In this document: in pieces, positions 31,656 through 41,921 of the stretch
Layout of the letters: every line of letters starts with the position of its first letter
Position numbering within the stretch: position 1 is the first letter of the stretch
Source: Gemmatimonadaceae bacterium
GTDB lineage: Bacteria; Gemmatimonadota; Gemmatimonadetes; Gemmatimonadales; Gemmatimonadaceae
Direction of reading: 5' to 3'
DNA length: 64,000 nt
Assembly (NCBI GenBank): GCA_013813715.1
Contig: JACCRF010000097.1
Span: forward strand, 1 to 64,000
Position numbers and translations under genes: made by a program
Notes under the pieces: model-generated
The model's input: only the letters and a program-made list of their open reading frames with translations
What the model was told of the DNA's origin: nothing
Database searches by the model: none

Positions 31656-33847
31656 CGGCCAGCGACAAGCCGCTGCTCGGCTTCAGCACCGAAGGAGCAG
31701 CGAGGCAGCGAGCGCTGGAAACGCGGTTCGATGCTCTTCTCCGAAAGGACAACCTGCGCGAGTGGATGAAGCGCCTCACGGCGCGGCCGCACCACGTGGG
31801 CTCTCCCTATGGAAAGGAGAACGCCGAGTTCATCGCCGCGCAGTTCCGTGCGTGGGGATACGATACGAAGATCGAGCGGTTCGACGTCCTCTTTCCAACG
31901 CCGAAGACTCGCGTGCTGGAGCTCATCGCGCCCGAGCGATACACGGCTCGCCTCGCCGAGCCGGCAGTCGCCGAAGACGGAACGTCATCCCAGAGCGCGG
32001 AGCAGCTGCCAATCTACAACTCGTATTCCGCCGATGGCGACGTGACCGCCGAGCTGGTCTATGTCAACTACGGAATCCCCGCCGATTACGAGCAGCTCGA
32101 GGCGCGCGGCATCGACGTCCGGGGCAAGATCGTGATCGCGCGCTACGGCGGGTCGTGGCGGGGGATCAAACCCAAAGTCGCCGCGGAGCATGGCGCGATC
32201 GGATGCATCATCTACTCCGACCCTCGTGACGACGGCTTCTTTCAGGGCGACGTCTATCCGAAAGGCGCGTGGCGCAACGACCAGGGCGCGCAGCGCGGCT
32301 CCGTCGCCGACATGCCGACCTTTCCGGGCGATCCTCTCACACCGGGCATCGGTGCTACTCCGGGCGCGAAACGGCTCGCGCTCAAGGACGCTCCGACACT
32401 GATGAAGATCCCGGTGCTGCCGATCTCGTACGGCGATGCGCTTCCTCTCCTGCGCGCGCTGGGCGGTCCAATCGCTCCGACTGGGTGGCGCGGCGCCCTC
32501 CCGATGACGTACCACATCGGACCCGGGCCGGCGAAGGTGCACCTCAAGGTCGAATTCCACTGGAAGACGGTGCCGGCCTATGACGTCATCGCCACTCTAC
32601 GCGGCGCCGAGCATCCCGATGAATGGATAATCCGCGGCAACCATCACGATGCGTGGGTGAACGGAGCGGCAGATCCGATCAGCGGCATGGTCGCGCTCAT
32701 GGAAGAAGCACGCGCGATCGGTGAGCTGGCGAAGACTGGCTGGCGACCGAAGCGAACGATCGTCTTTGCCGCCTGGGACGCCGAGGAGCCGGGACTGCTG
32801 GGCTCGACCGAATGGGTCGAGGCACACGCCGCGTTGCTGAGGCGGAATGGAGCCGTGTACATCAACACTGACGGCAATGGCCGCGGATTCCTCGGAATGG
32901 CGGGCTCGCACACCCTCGAGCGATTCATCAACGAAGTTGCGCGCGACGTCATCGATCCCCAGAAGAAAATCCCGGTTCTCGAGCGGAGAAAAGCGTCGGA
33001 GCGGGTGAACGGAGATGCGGAAAGGGTGCGGGAAGCCAAGTCGCGGGCCGATCTCCGCATCGAAGCCCTCGGATCAGGCTCGGACTATACGCCCTTCCTC
33101 CAGCACCTGGGAATCGCGTCGCTCAACATCGGCTACGGCGGAGAAAGCGGCGGAGGATCGTACCACTCGATCTACGACTCCTTCGATCACTACACCCGGT
33201 TCGGAGACCCCGGCTTTGACTATGGCCTCGCCCTGGCGCAGACCGGGGGTCGCACCGTCCTTCGCCTCGCGAATGCCGACGTGCTCCCGCTCGCGTTCTC
33301 TCCTTTCAGCGAGACAGTCGGTCGCTACATCAAGGAAGTGACTAAGCTCGCCGACGACATGCGCGAGGAAACCGCGACTCGCAATCAGGGGATACAGGAT
33401 AAGGTCTTCGAGCTGGCGTCCGATCCGACCCAGCGCTTTGTCGCCCCGAAGGCGAAAGCCCCGGTGCCGTTTCTCAATTTCGCGCCGCTTCAGAACGCGC
33501 TCACCCGACTGAACGAGAGTGCCCGCATCTACGATTCCACCTACGCCGCGTTGACCACTGCAGGCCGCGTCCCGACCTCGGGAAAAGCGAAGGCCCTCGA
33601 CGCGATTCTCATTCGAACCGAGCGCGCGATGACGAGGAATGAGGGGCTTCCACGAAGAGGCTGGTTCCGCCATCAGATCTACGCGCCGGGATTCTACACG
33701 GGCTACGGCGTGAAAACGCTGCCCGGTGTGCGCGAGGCGATCGAGCAGCGCGACTGGAAGGAGACGGCCGAGCAGATAGTAATCGTCGCGCGTGTGCTCG
33801 AGGGCGTGGCATCGGAGATCGACCGCGCGACCGCAGCGCTACGATAG
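31595..33847 (+). CDS. Secreted M28B peptidase, glutamate carboxypeptidase II-like
   Basis: A 750-residue exported dizinc peptidase. Residues 1-21 are a signal peptide. Domain order matches GCPII/PSMA: a PA domain in the first half (ELVYVNYGIPADYEQLEARG, GKIVIARYGGSWRGIK), the M28 core with zinc ligands in GNHHDAWVNGAADPISG, WDAEEPGLLGSTEW, INTDGNGRG and YHSIYDSFDHY, and a C-terminal helical dimerisation domain (PFLNFAPLQNALTRL). It likely removes C-terminal residues from peptides outside the cytoplasm. ATG 31595 starts the signal peptide; the open frame upstream runs into the repeat. The start is the one duplicated at 20639. The amidohydrolase follows with no gap. Confidence 0.9.
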   Translation: MRFLIPVGFVLSSLLVASSPSASDKPLLGFSTEGAARQRALETRFDALLRKDNLREWMKRLTARPHHVGSPYGKENAEFIAAQFRAWGYDTKIERFDVLFPTPKTRVLELIAPERYTARLAEPAVAEDGTSSQSAEQLPIYNSYSADGDVTAELVYVNYGIPADYEQLEARGIDVRGKIVIARYGGSWRGIKPKVAAEHGAIGCIIYSDPRDDGFFQGDVYPKGAWRNDQGAQRGSVADMPTFPGDPLTPGIGATPGAKRLALKDAPTLMKIPVLPISYGDALPLLRALGGPIAPTGWRGALPMTYHIGPGPAKVHLKVEFHWKTVPAYDVIATLRGAEHPDEWIIRGNHHDAWVNGAADPISGMVALMEEARAIGELAKTGWRPKRTIVFAAWDAEEPGLLGSTEWVEAHAALLRRNGAVYINTDGNGRGFLGMAGSHTLERFINEVARDVIDPQKKIPVLERRKASERVNGDAERVREAKSRADLRIEALGSGSDYTPFLQHLGIASLNIGYGGESGGGSYHSIYDSFDHYTRFGDPGFDYGLALAQTGGRTVLRLANADVLPLAFSPFSETVGRYIKEVTKLADDMREETATRNQGIQDKVFELASDPTQRFVAPKAKAPVPFLNFAPLQNALTRLNESARIYDSTYAALTTAGRVPTSGKAKALDAILIRTERAMTRNEGLPRRGWFRHQIYAPGFYTGYGVKTLPGVREAIEQRDWKETAEQIVIVARVLEGVASEIDRATAALR

Positions 33848-35512
33848 GTGAAACGCTTTCTCATACTCTGCGCCACGGTCGTTGCCGTTGGGGCGCTGGC
33901 TTCCTGCGCACCCTCGGTGCGTCCGGGTGGAACGCCGGCGGGGCCGCGCTACGACCTGCTCATCACCAATGCGCGGATTGTCGACGGAACCGGCAATCCA
34001 TGGTATCGGGGTAGCGTCGCGGTTGCGGGCGACCGCATCGCTTATGTCGGCCCCTCCGTTGCGCGACTCACGGCGAGCCGGGTGATCGACGCGCAGGGCC
34101 AGGTCGTGTCGCCGGGATTCATCGACATGCTCGGCCATTCCGAGAGCTCGATTCTGCGCGGCCCGCACGCCGTATCGAAGATCACGCAGGGAATAACAAG
34201 CGAGATCACCGGCGAGGTGCATTCTGCCTGGCCGAACACACTTGTGGGGGAGCCGCCTGATCCGCGGGAGCCGTGGCGATCGCTCGACGGATACTTCCGC
34301 GAGCTCGAGCGCCGCGGCATCGCCATCAACCTGGGGACGTACGTCGGCACCAGCTCGGTGCGCGAAGCCGTCATGGGAATCGCCAACCGCACGCCGACCT
34401 CCGCCGAGATGGCGCAGATGGGGGCATTGATCGATTCGGCGATGCGCGATGGCGCGATGGGTGTCGGCACCGGTCTCATCTACATTCCGAGCACGTATTT
34501 TACGACGGATGAGCTGATCGCCCTGACGAAGTACGCGGTTCCCTATCGCGGTGGGTATGCGACGCACATGCGGAGCGAGGGAGCGGGCTTGCTCGACGCG
34601 GTGCGCGAGACGATCCGCATCGCGGCCGCCGCCGGCACGTGGGCTGAGATTCGGCACATCAAGTCCCGGTCGGCCGAGCAGATGCAGCAGGCGCTCGCGC
34701 TGATAGATTCGGCGCGCGCGGCGGGGATCGACGTGACCGCCGATCAGTATCCCTATATCGCCAGCGGCACGGGACTCAGGGCAATGCTCAATACGTGGGT
34801 TCAGGAGGGCGGCAACGATTCACTGGTGATCCGGCTAAGGGACCCCGCCGTTCGCGCCCGCCTGAAGAACGAGCTCGCCGCGGACAGCGCCGCAGGTATT
34901 CGCACCGCCGAGCGAACGATGGTGAATTCGGTAGCGGTGGATTCGCTGAAGAAGTATCAGGGGATGCGGCTCACCGAGATCGCGCAGCTCCGTGGCGGGG
35001 ACGCTTACGATGCGGCGTTCGACATCCTCATTGGAGACGGGGGCCGGACGAGCGCGATCTACTTCTCGTTCAACGAAGACGCCCTGCGGCTTGCGATGAG
35101 GAAGCCGTGGGTCTCGGTCGGCCAGGACGCCGGCGCGGTGAGTCCGGATTTGCTCGGCAAATTCGGTGAGCGGGGCCATCCGCGCGGCTTCGGAACCTTT
35201 CCAAGAATTCTCGGACGATACGTGCGTCAGGATTCAGTGATCACGCTCGAGTTCGCGATCCGGAAGATGACGTCGCTCGCGGCGCAACGCGTCGGCCTGA
35301 ATGAACGCGGGCTGCTGAAGCCCGGGATGTACGCTGATATTACAGTGTTCGATCCGGAGACTATTGTCGATCATTCGACGTACGAGCGGCCGCAGCAGCT
35401 CGCGACGGGAGTGAGTTACGTGATCGTGAACGGGGTGGCCGTCGTGGATGCGGGTAAGGTGACCGCTGCACTTCCGGGTCGGGCGCTGAGGGGGCCGGGC
35501 TACCGCCGGTAG
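33848..35512 (+). CDS. Amidohydrolase lipoprotein, N-acyl-D-amino-acid deacylase-like
   Basis: A 554-residue exported amidohydrolase, with lipobox VGALASCAPS (Cys at 20). The core starts LLITNARIVDGTGNPWYRGS. The first metal-site motif reads SPGFIDMLGHSES, so the usual HxH is Leu-x-His here. Later elements are GGYATHMRSEGAGLLDAV, WAEIRHIKS, DVTADQYPY and VSVGQDAGAVSP. The family removes acyl groups from D-amino acids or cyclises/cleaves dipeptides. The loss of one metal His may mean a single-metal site, as known for D-aminoacylases that rely on the second site. GTG 33848 directly abuts the M28 stop, so the two are coupled: peptide trimming followed by deacylation is plausible. Confidence 0.82.
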   Translation: MKRFLILCATVVAVGALASCAPSVRPGGTPAGPRYDLLITNARIVDGTGNPWYRGSVAVAGDRIAYVGPSVARLTASRVIDAQGQVVSPGFIDMLGHSESSILRGPHAVSKITQGITSEITGEVHSAWPNTLVGEPPDPREPWRSLDGYFRELERRGIAINLGTYVGTSSVREAVMGIANRTPTSAEMAQMGALIDSAMRDGAMGVGTGLIYIPSTYFTTDELIALTKYAVPYRGGYATHMRSEGAGLLDAVRETIRIAAAAGTWAEIRHIKSRSAEQMQQALALIDSARAAGIDVTADQYPYIASGTGLRAMLNTWVQEGGNDSLVIRLRDPAVRARLKNELAADSAAGIRTAERTMVNSVAVDSLKKYQGMRLTEIAQLRGGDAYDAAFDILIGDGGRTSAIYFSFNEDALRLAMRKPWVSVGQDAGAVSPDLLGKFGERGHPRGFGTFPRILGRYVRQDSVITLEFAIRKMTSLAAQRVGLNERGLLKPGMYADITVFDPETIVDHSTYERPQQLATGVSYVIVNGVAVVDAGKVTAALPGRALRGPGYRR

Positions 35513-35520
35513 AGCAACGG

Positions 35521-35642
35521 CAACTTAGAAATACACGGGTACGAGTGGCCAGAGAGGCATAGTTTTCCAGTTTCGAGTGCTGGCGGCCTCTCGAAACTCG
35601 CCGCTACACTTCTGCCTATCTCCCCTGTGTCTTTCTAAGTTG
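35521..35642. repeat. 122-bp inverted-repeat element (c)
   Basis: CAACTTAGAAATACAC (35521-35536) is inverted at 35627-35642 with one mismatch, and AGTTTCGAG (35569-35577) is inverted exactly at 35590-35598 around a 12-nt loop, so the whole element folds as a long imperfect hairpin with arms of 57 and 53 nt. It begins 9 bases after the amidohydrolase stop. Its right arm recurs at 37903-37956, and its ends resemble the elements at 39891 and 50438. Confidence 0.75.
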
Positions 35643-35726
35643 ACTTGGTTGTTCCCGCAGTCTGGCTCGCCCGCCTCTCGTTTCGTAGCTTTGGCGTCCC
35701 CCAGCCGCTACCACCCGGAGGAATCG

Positions 35727-37874
<2,148 letters not shown>

Positions 37875-37902
37875 CCCTCGCACCCGCATCGAGCGTAGTG
37901 TC

Positions 37903-37956
37903 CTCGAAACTCGCGGCTATACTTCTGGCCTCTCTCTCCTGTGTCTTTCTACGTTG
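37903..37956. repeat. Solo right arm of the inverted-repeat element (d)
   Basis: 54 bases that match the right arm of the element at 35590-35642 with about five mismatches and one gap. The matching left arm is absent upstream, where the kinase gene ends. It contains TATACT (37919-37924), which could act as a -10 box. With element (c) it forms direct repeats 2.3 kb apart that bracket the kinase gene. Confidence 0.72.
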
Positions 37957-37979
37957 CTTTTTCGGGTCCGTCGTTTCCG

Positions 37980-39329
37980 TTACGGCAGCTCGAGCGCGAC
38001 GAGCACCGCCGTGATTCCCAGCACGACACCGGCGATCACGAGCTCGAGCGAGGCCATGCTCCGCAGTGGAACGAGCGCGTTGTCCCCTGTGAGCCGCGGC
38101 TTGAGTCGCTTCCAGTTCCACGCGCCTGCCCCGAATAACAATGCCACGAACAGCAGCTTCACGATGAGCGTCACTCCGTAGGGAGTCGTCCAGAGCGCCC
38201 CGAGCGGGCTGACGTTAATGAGCGACGTGACCGTTCCCGTCGCCAGCACCGTCCCGCCGCACACGAGCGCGAGCGGAGAGAACACGTTAATGAGTGAGGC
38301 CACGCGTTCACCCGGGCGGCGCTCTTCGGGAGTCTTGAGCGCGGCTGAGATTCCCACAATCACGATAACTGCGAGCGTGCCGAGCCACGCCGAACCCGCC
38401 AGCACGTGAATCACGTCGGCCGGAACGGCGATGAGCGACCAGTCGCCGCTGACGGCATGCCCAGCTAGAGCGGGAGTAATCGACAGTACGAGTGCCGCTG
38501 CGAGCGCGACCTTCCACGCATTGTGTCGCGACCGGCCGGTGGTCTTGTGAATGGCGCGGAACGCCGCCGCGGCAGCGAGCGACGCAAAACACTGGGCGAG
38601 CCACGTCCATCCCCACAGGGTCGAGAGCAGCATTGTCGCCAGCGGGACGTCGGGCATGTCGCCGGACTCCCGGAATAGCCGGAGAAGAGCGGAAACGAGG
38701 AGTGCGATCGCGGCCGCGATTCCGAGCGATGCCGCGTTCGTCGAGGCGATATGGAGAAACGGATCCGCGTCCTCGTCCGCGCCAACCCGCCGCAGGACTC
38801 CAAACCTGAACGCCACCACTCCAATCACCGCGAACAGCGAAAGAAACGCGAGCCATCGAGTCGCGAACGCGCCGAATGCACCGGAAAGTGCGGGCGGCAA
38901 CGGGGTTTCTTCCGTCACCGCGCCGACCGGTGAGGAATCGGGTTGCTCAGCCGCAGCCGCCTGCGGAGCAGATTGCTCGACCGTGAAATTGAACGACCCT
39001 TTGATCACGTGGCCGTCGCGCGAAGCCGTCGACCAATCGACGCGCCAGTTTCCTCCGGCAAGCGGCGTTGCGAGTGCGAAGTCGAGCGCCCGTTGGTCGG
39101 CCGAGTCCCGTTGCGGCACGCCCAGGAGGAAGCGGTCGCCATTCGCGCGGGTGAGCCAGATACGGGTCAGCTCCGCGACAGGCCGCTCGGAAAAAACGAG
39201 CCGCAGGCTTCGCGGAGACTCTGCCAGCGATGCTCCCGCAGCCGGCTCGCTGCGAAGGAGTCGCGCATGGGCAAGGAGAGGAGCAGGAACGAGCATCCCG
39301 GCCGTCATCAGGGATGCCGCGAAGAGCAT
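37980..39329 (-). CDS. CopC-CopD fusion copper-handling membrane protein
   Basis: A 449-residue protein. A signal peptide leads into a CopC domain (HARLLRSEPAAGASLAESP to SFNFTVEQ, residues about 21-125), with the N-terminal His of the mature protein as a copper ligand. An acidic linker follows, and then a CopD domain of eight membrane segments (RWLAFLSLFAVIGVVAF onward), with His in HVLAGSAWLGTLAVI and conserved KLLFVALLFGAGAWNW. Fusions of this kind are known (YcnJ-like) and take copper into the cytoplasm or supply it to enzymes. ATG 39329 opens the signal sequence. It is divergent from the methyltransferase gene by 49 bases and convergent with the kinase gene. Confidence 0.85.
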   Translation of the reverse strand: MLFAASLMTAGMLVPAPLLAHARLLRSEPAAGASLAESPRSLRLVFSERPVAELTRIWLTRANGDRFLLGVPQRDSADQRALDFALATPLAGGNWRVDWSTASRDGHVIKGSFNFTVEQSAPQAAAAEQPDSSPVGAVTEETPLPPALSGAFGAFATRWLAFLSLFAVIGVVAFRFGVLRRVGADEDADPFLHIASTNAASLGIAAAIALLVSALLRLFRESGDMPDVPLATMLLSTLWGWTWLAQCFASLAAAAAFRAIHKTTGRSRHNAWKVALAAALVLSITPALAGHAVSGDWSLIAVPADVIHVLAGSAWLGTLAVIVIVGISAALKTPEERRPGERVASLINVFSPLALVCGGTVLATGTVTSLINVSPLGALWTTPYGVTLIVKLLFVALLFGAGAWNWKRLKPRLTGDNALVPLRSMASLELVIAGVVLGITAVLVALELP

Positions 39330-39378
39330 AGATTTCGTGCGAATCAAGGCCGGTTTTGTCCCCGTACGGGTTGGAGCA

Positions 39379-39900
39379 ATGGAAATTACCTTCACGACCA
39401 GCGATTGTCGTCTCGGACGCCTGCTCGTAGCGGCGACGACAAAAGGAATCTGCACGATCAGGGTCGGCAAGTCCGACAGTGCCCTCGAGAGAGAACTCCA
39501 GTCACGGTTTCCCACCGCGACAGTCAAGCGCGACGACATTGCCCTTGCACCAATGAGGCAGTCCGTTGAGGCGCGAATCGCTGGCCGCGTGCTGCCCGGC
39601 GAGCTTCCGCTCGACCTCCAGGGAACCGATTTCCAGCTCCGCGTCTGGAAGGAGATGCTTCGCATTCCCGCGGGAAGTACCCGCTCGTACGCCGATGTCG
39701 CGAGGCGGATCGGCCGGCCTACCGCTTACCGTGCGGTGGCGCAGGCGTGCGGGGCCAATCCGGTGCCGATCGTCGTTCCCTGCCATCGCGTCGTCGCGAG
39801 CGGAGGGAAACTCGGCGGATACACCGGTGGGATCGATCGAAAGCTGGCGCTGCTGGCGAGCGAGGGCGTCGAAAACCGGGACTGGAAGAACGGAACTTAG
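39379..39900 (+). CDS. ogt: Methylated-DNA-protein-cysteine methyltransferase
   Basis: A 173-residue DNA-repair protein that removes O6-methyl groups from guanine by accepting them irreversibly on Cys. The acceptor motif is VPIVVPCHRVVASGGKLGGY near residue 140. The helix-turn-helix part is QLRVWKEMLRIPAGSTRSYA with RPTAYRAVAQACGANP. A short N-terminal ferredoxin-like domain makes it an Ogt-type rather than a full Ada protein. ATG 39379 fits the family start, though GGAG is only two bases away. It is convergent with citrate synthase, with a hairpin element between. Confidence 0.9.
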   Translation: MEITFTTSDCRLGRLLVAATTKGICTIRVGKSDSALERELQSRFPTATVKRDDIALAPMRQSVEARIAGRVLPGELPLDLQGTDFQLRVWKEMLRIPAGSTRSYADVARRIGRPTAYRAVAQACGANPVPIVVPCHRVVASGGKLGGYTGGIDRKLALLASEGVENRDWKNGT

Positions 39901-39947
39901 AACTACCCCGCCTCCGGCCGCCGGTAGCTTAGTCGTTCTCAGTTCCG
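39891..39947. repeat. 57-bp inverted-repeat element (b) at a convergent gene end
   Basis: CGGAACTTAGAAC (39891-39903) is inverted as GTTCTCAGTTCCG (39935-39947) with one mismatch, and CTACC/GGTAG continues the stem inside. It overlaps the last codons of the methyltransferase gene and lies before the stop of citrate synthase. Its ends match those of the element at 50438-50575 (AACTKAGAAC). Confidence 0.65.
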
Positions 39948-39970
39948 TAGTGCAGAGGAACCGCTTCGGT

Positions 39971-41302
39971 CTAGAGTTTTATCTGCCTCCGGTATGCCCG
40001 CTCGTCGTATCCGGTGTATACCTGCCGGGGACGCGCGATCTTCTGCTCCTTGTCGAGCAGCATCTCCTCCCACTGCGACAGCCACCCTGCCGTTCTCGCG
40101 ATCGCGAACAGAACAGTGAAGAACTCCGTCGGAAACGCCATCGACCGATAAATCAGTCCGGTGTAGAAATCCACGTTCGGGTAAAGCTTGCGCGACTTGA
40201 AGTAGTCGTCCGACAGCGCGATGCGCTCCAGCTCCAGTGCGATCTCGAGATCCCTGTCCACACCGACCACCTTGAACACTTCGTCGGCGAGCTCCTTCAC
40301 GATCGTGGCGCGCGGATCGTAGCTCTTGTAGACCCGGTGACCGAAGCCCATCAGCTTGCCCTTCCCGCCCTTCACACCCTCGATGAACTGCGGGACGTTC
40401 TTCACGTGTCCAATCTCCTCGATCATGCGGAGCACCTGCTCGTTCGCGCCGCCGTGGAGGGGGCCGAACAGCGCGGCGATCCCCGCCGACATCGCCGAGA
40501 ATGGGTCGACATGCGACGATCCAACAGCGCGCACCGCGCTCGTCGAGCAGTTCTGCTCGTGATCGGCGTGGAGGATGAACAGCACCTCCAGCGCGCGCGA
40601 AAAAATCGGATTCGCCTCGTACCGGGGCTCCGTCATCCGCGCCACCATCGACAGAAAATTGTCGACGTACGAGAGCCCGTTGTCGGGGTAAACGAAAGGC
40701 AGTCCCTTGAGATGCCGGTAGCAGAACGCGGCGATGGTCGGGACCTTCGCGAGGAGACGGATGATGGAGATGTCGCGCTCGCGCTCGTCGAAGATGTTGC
40801 GCGACCTCGGATAAAAGGACGCCAGGGCCGCGACCGAGCTGTTGAGCATCGCCATCGGATGCGCATCGTAGCGGAAGCCCTCCAGGAACTTCCGCATGTT
40901 CTCGTGCACGTACGTGTGGTACGTGATGTCGTGGACGAACTGGTCGTACTCCTGCTGGTTCGGCAGCTCCCCCTTGCGCAGCAGCCATGCGACCTCGAGA
41001 AAGCTCGAGCTTTCGGCGAGCTGTTCGATAGGATATCCGCGATAGCGCAGAATGCCCTTGTCGCCGTCGATGAACGTGATCGAGCTGCGGCACGACGCCG
41101 TGTTAAGGAACGCCGGGTCGTAGCTGAGCAGGCCGGGATCGTCCTCGTCCGCTGTCTTTATTTTCTTGAGGTCGGCCGCTCGAATCGCGCCGTCGGTGAT
41201 GGGAAGCTTATGTGTCTGCCCGGTACGCGAATCCGTCACATCAATCGCGTTGGCCGGGCCGTCTGTGGCAGTGGGTACGTCGACGATGCTTGGCTTGGTC
41301 AT
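39971..41302 (-). CDS. gltA: Citrate synthase
   Basis: A 443-residue type II citrate synthase joining oxaloacetate and acetyl-CoA at the entry of the TCA cycle. The active-site residues are in the expected contexts: His in LHADHEQNCSTSAVR, His in GFGHRVYKSYDPRA, and Asp in LYPNVDFYTGLIY. The glycine-rich GPLHGGANEQVLRM is also clear. The start is ATG 41302 with GGAG five bases before; the upstream seven residues of the longer frame are dispensable. The N-terminus has the CxxSxITFIDGDKGILRYRGY domain typical of NADH-sensitive bacterial enzymes. It stands alone between convergent and same-strand neighbours. Confidence 0.95.
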   Translation of the reverse strand: MTKPSIVDVPTATDGPANAIDVTDSRTGQTHKLPITDGAIRAADLKKIKTADEDDPGLLSYDPAFLNTASCRSSITFIDGDKGILRYRGYPIEQLAESSSFLEVAWLLRKGELPNQQEYDQFVHDITYHTYVHENMRKFLEGFRYDAHPMAMLNSSVAALASFYPRSRNIFDERERDISIIRLLAKVPTIAAFCYRHLKGLPFVYPDNGLSYVDNFLSMVARMTEPRYEANPIFSRALEVLFILHADHEQNCSTSAVRAVGSSHVDPFSAMSAGIAALFGPLHGGANEQVLRMIEEIGHVKNVPQFIEGVKGGKGKLMGFGHRVYKSYDPRATIVKELADEVFKVVGVDRDLEIALELERIALSDDYFKSRKLYPNVDFYTGLIYRSMAFPTEFFTVLFAIARTAGWLSQWEEMLLDKEQKIARPRQVYTGYDERAYRRQIKL

Positions 41303-41366
41303 CCTTGCTCCTGGTGTTGCCAAAAGTTAATCGACGCCGGGTGGGTGCGGAGAGACCTCGCGCTTG

Positions 41367-41852
41367 TCACGGGCGCAGCTTAGTGATTATCTCCCACTCC
41401 TCTGCGGTTACGGGCTGCACCGAGAGCCTGCTTCCACGCTGGAGCAGAACCATTTTCTCCAGTCGTTTCACGCCGCGAAGCCGATCGAGCGTGATCATCC
41501 CCGACAACCGCTCGACCCCCTTTATGTCCACCACGAACCACGACGGCGATTCGCGCCTGCTCTTCGGATCGTAGTGCGAGTCGCGCGGGTCGAACGCACT
41601 TGAATCCGGATATCCGCCGCTCACCACTTCCGCAATGCCGACGATTCCCGCAGGGTCAGCGCTCGAGTGATAGATGAACGCGAGATCACCCGGCTTCATT
41701 TGGTCACGCAACATGTTGCGAGCCTGATAGTTCCTCACTCCATCCCAGGTGGTCGTTTGCTTCGGAGCCTTCATCAGATCGTCGAACGAAAAAGACGTCG
41801 GCTCGGTCTTCAGAAGCCAGTACCGCCGTTCGGGTTGCTTATCCGGTGTCAT
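41367..41852 (-). CDS. EVE-domain protein
   Basis: A 161-residue single EVE domain: RYWLLKTEPTSFSFDDL at the start, TTWDGVRNYQARNMLRDQMK, the signature GDLAFIYHSSADPAGIVGIA, and DPKSRRESPSWFVVDIKGV. EVE is a PUA-like fold known to bind modified nucleotides in RNA or DNA (related to YTH). The housekeeping single-domain type is widespread in Proteobacteria and relatives and is thought to act in RNA metabolism. ATG 41852 is the natural start. It lies 64 bases upstream of citrate synthase on the same strand and 69 bases from the divergent S9 peptidase. Confidence 0.9.
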   Translation of the reverse strand: MTPDKQPERRYWLLKTEPTSFSFDDLMKAPKQTTTWDGVRNYQARNMLRDQMKPGDLAFIYHSSADPAGIVGIAEVVSGGYPDSSAFDPRDSHYDPKSRRESPSWFVVDIKGVERLSGMITLDRLRGVKRLEKMVLLQRGSRLSVQPVTAEEWEIITKLRP

Positions 41853-41921
41853 CGCGAATCCTCGTGGACTATGGAACCATTGTCATCAGATACCGTAAAT
41901 TGACCTATCCCAAAACAATCG

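Noticed and set aside
35577-35726. GTG 35577 as the kinase start
   Set aside because: It lies at the tip of the inverted-repeat element, and the added 50 residues match no kinase. A Shine-Dalgarno site points to 35727.
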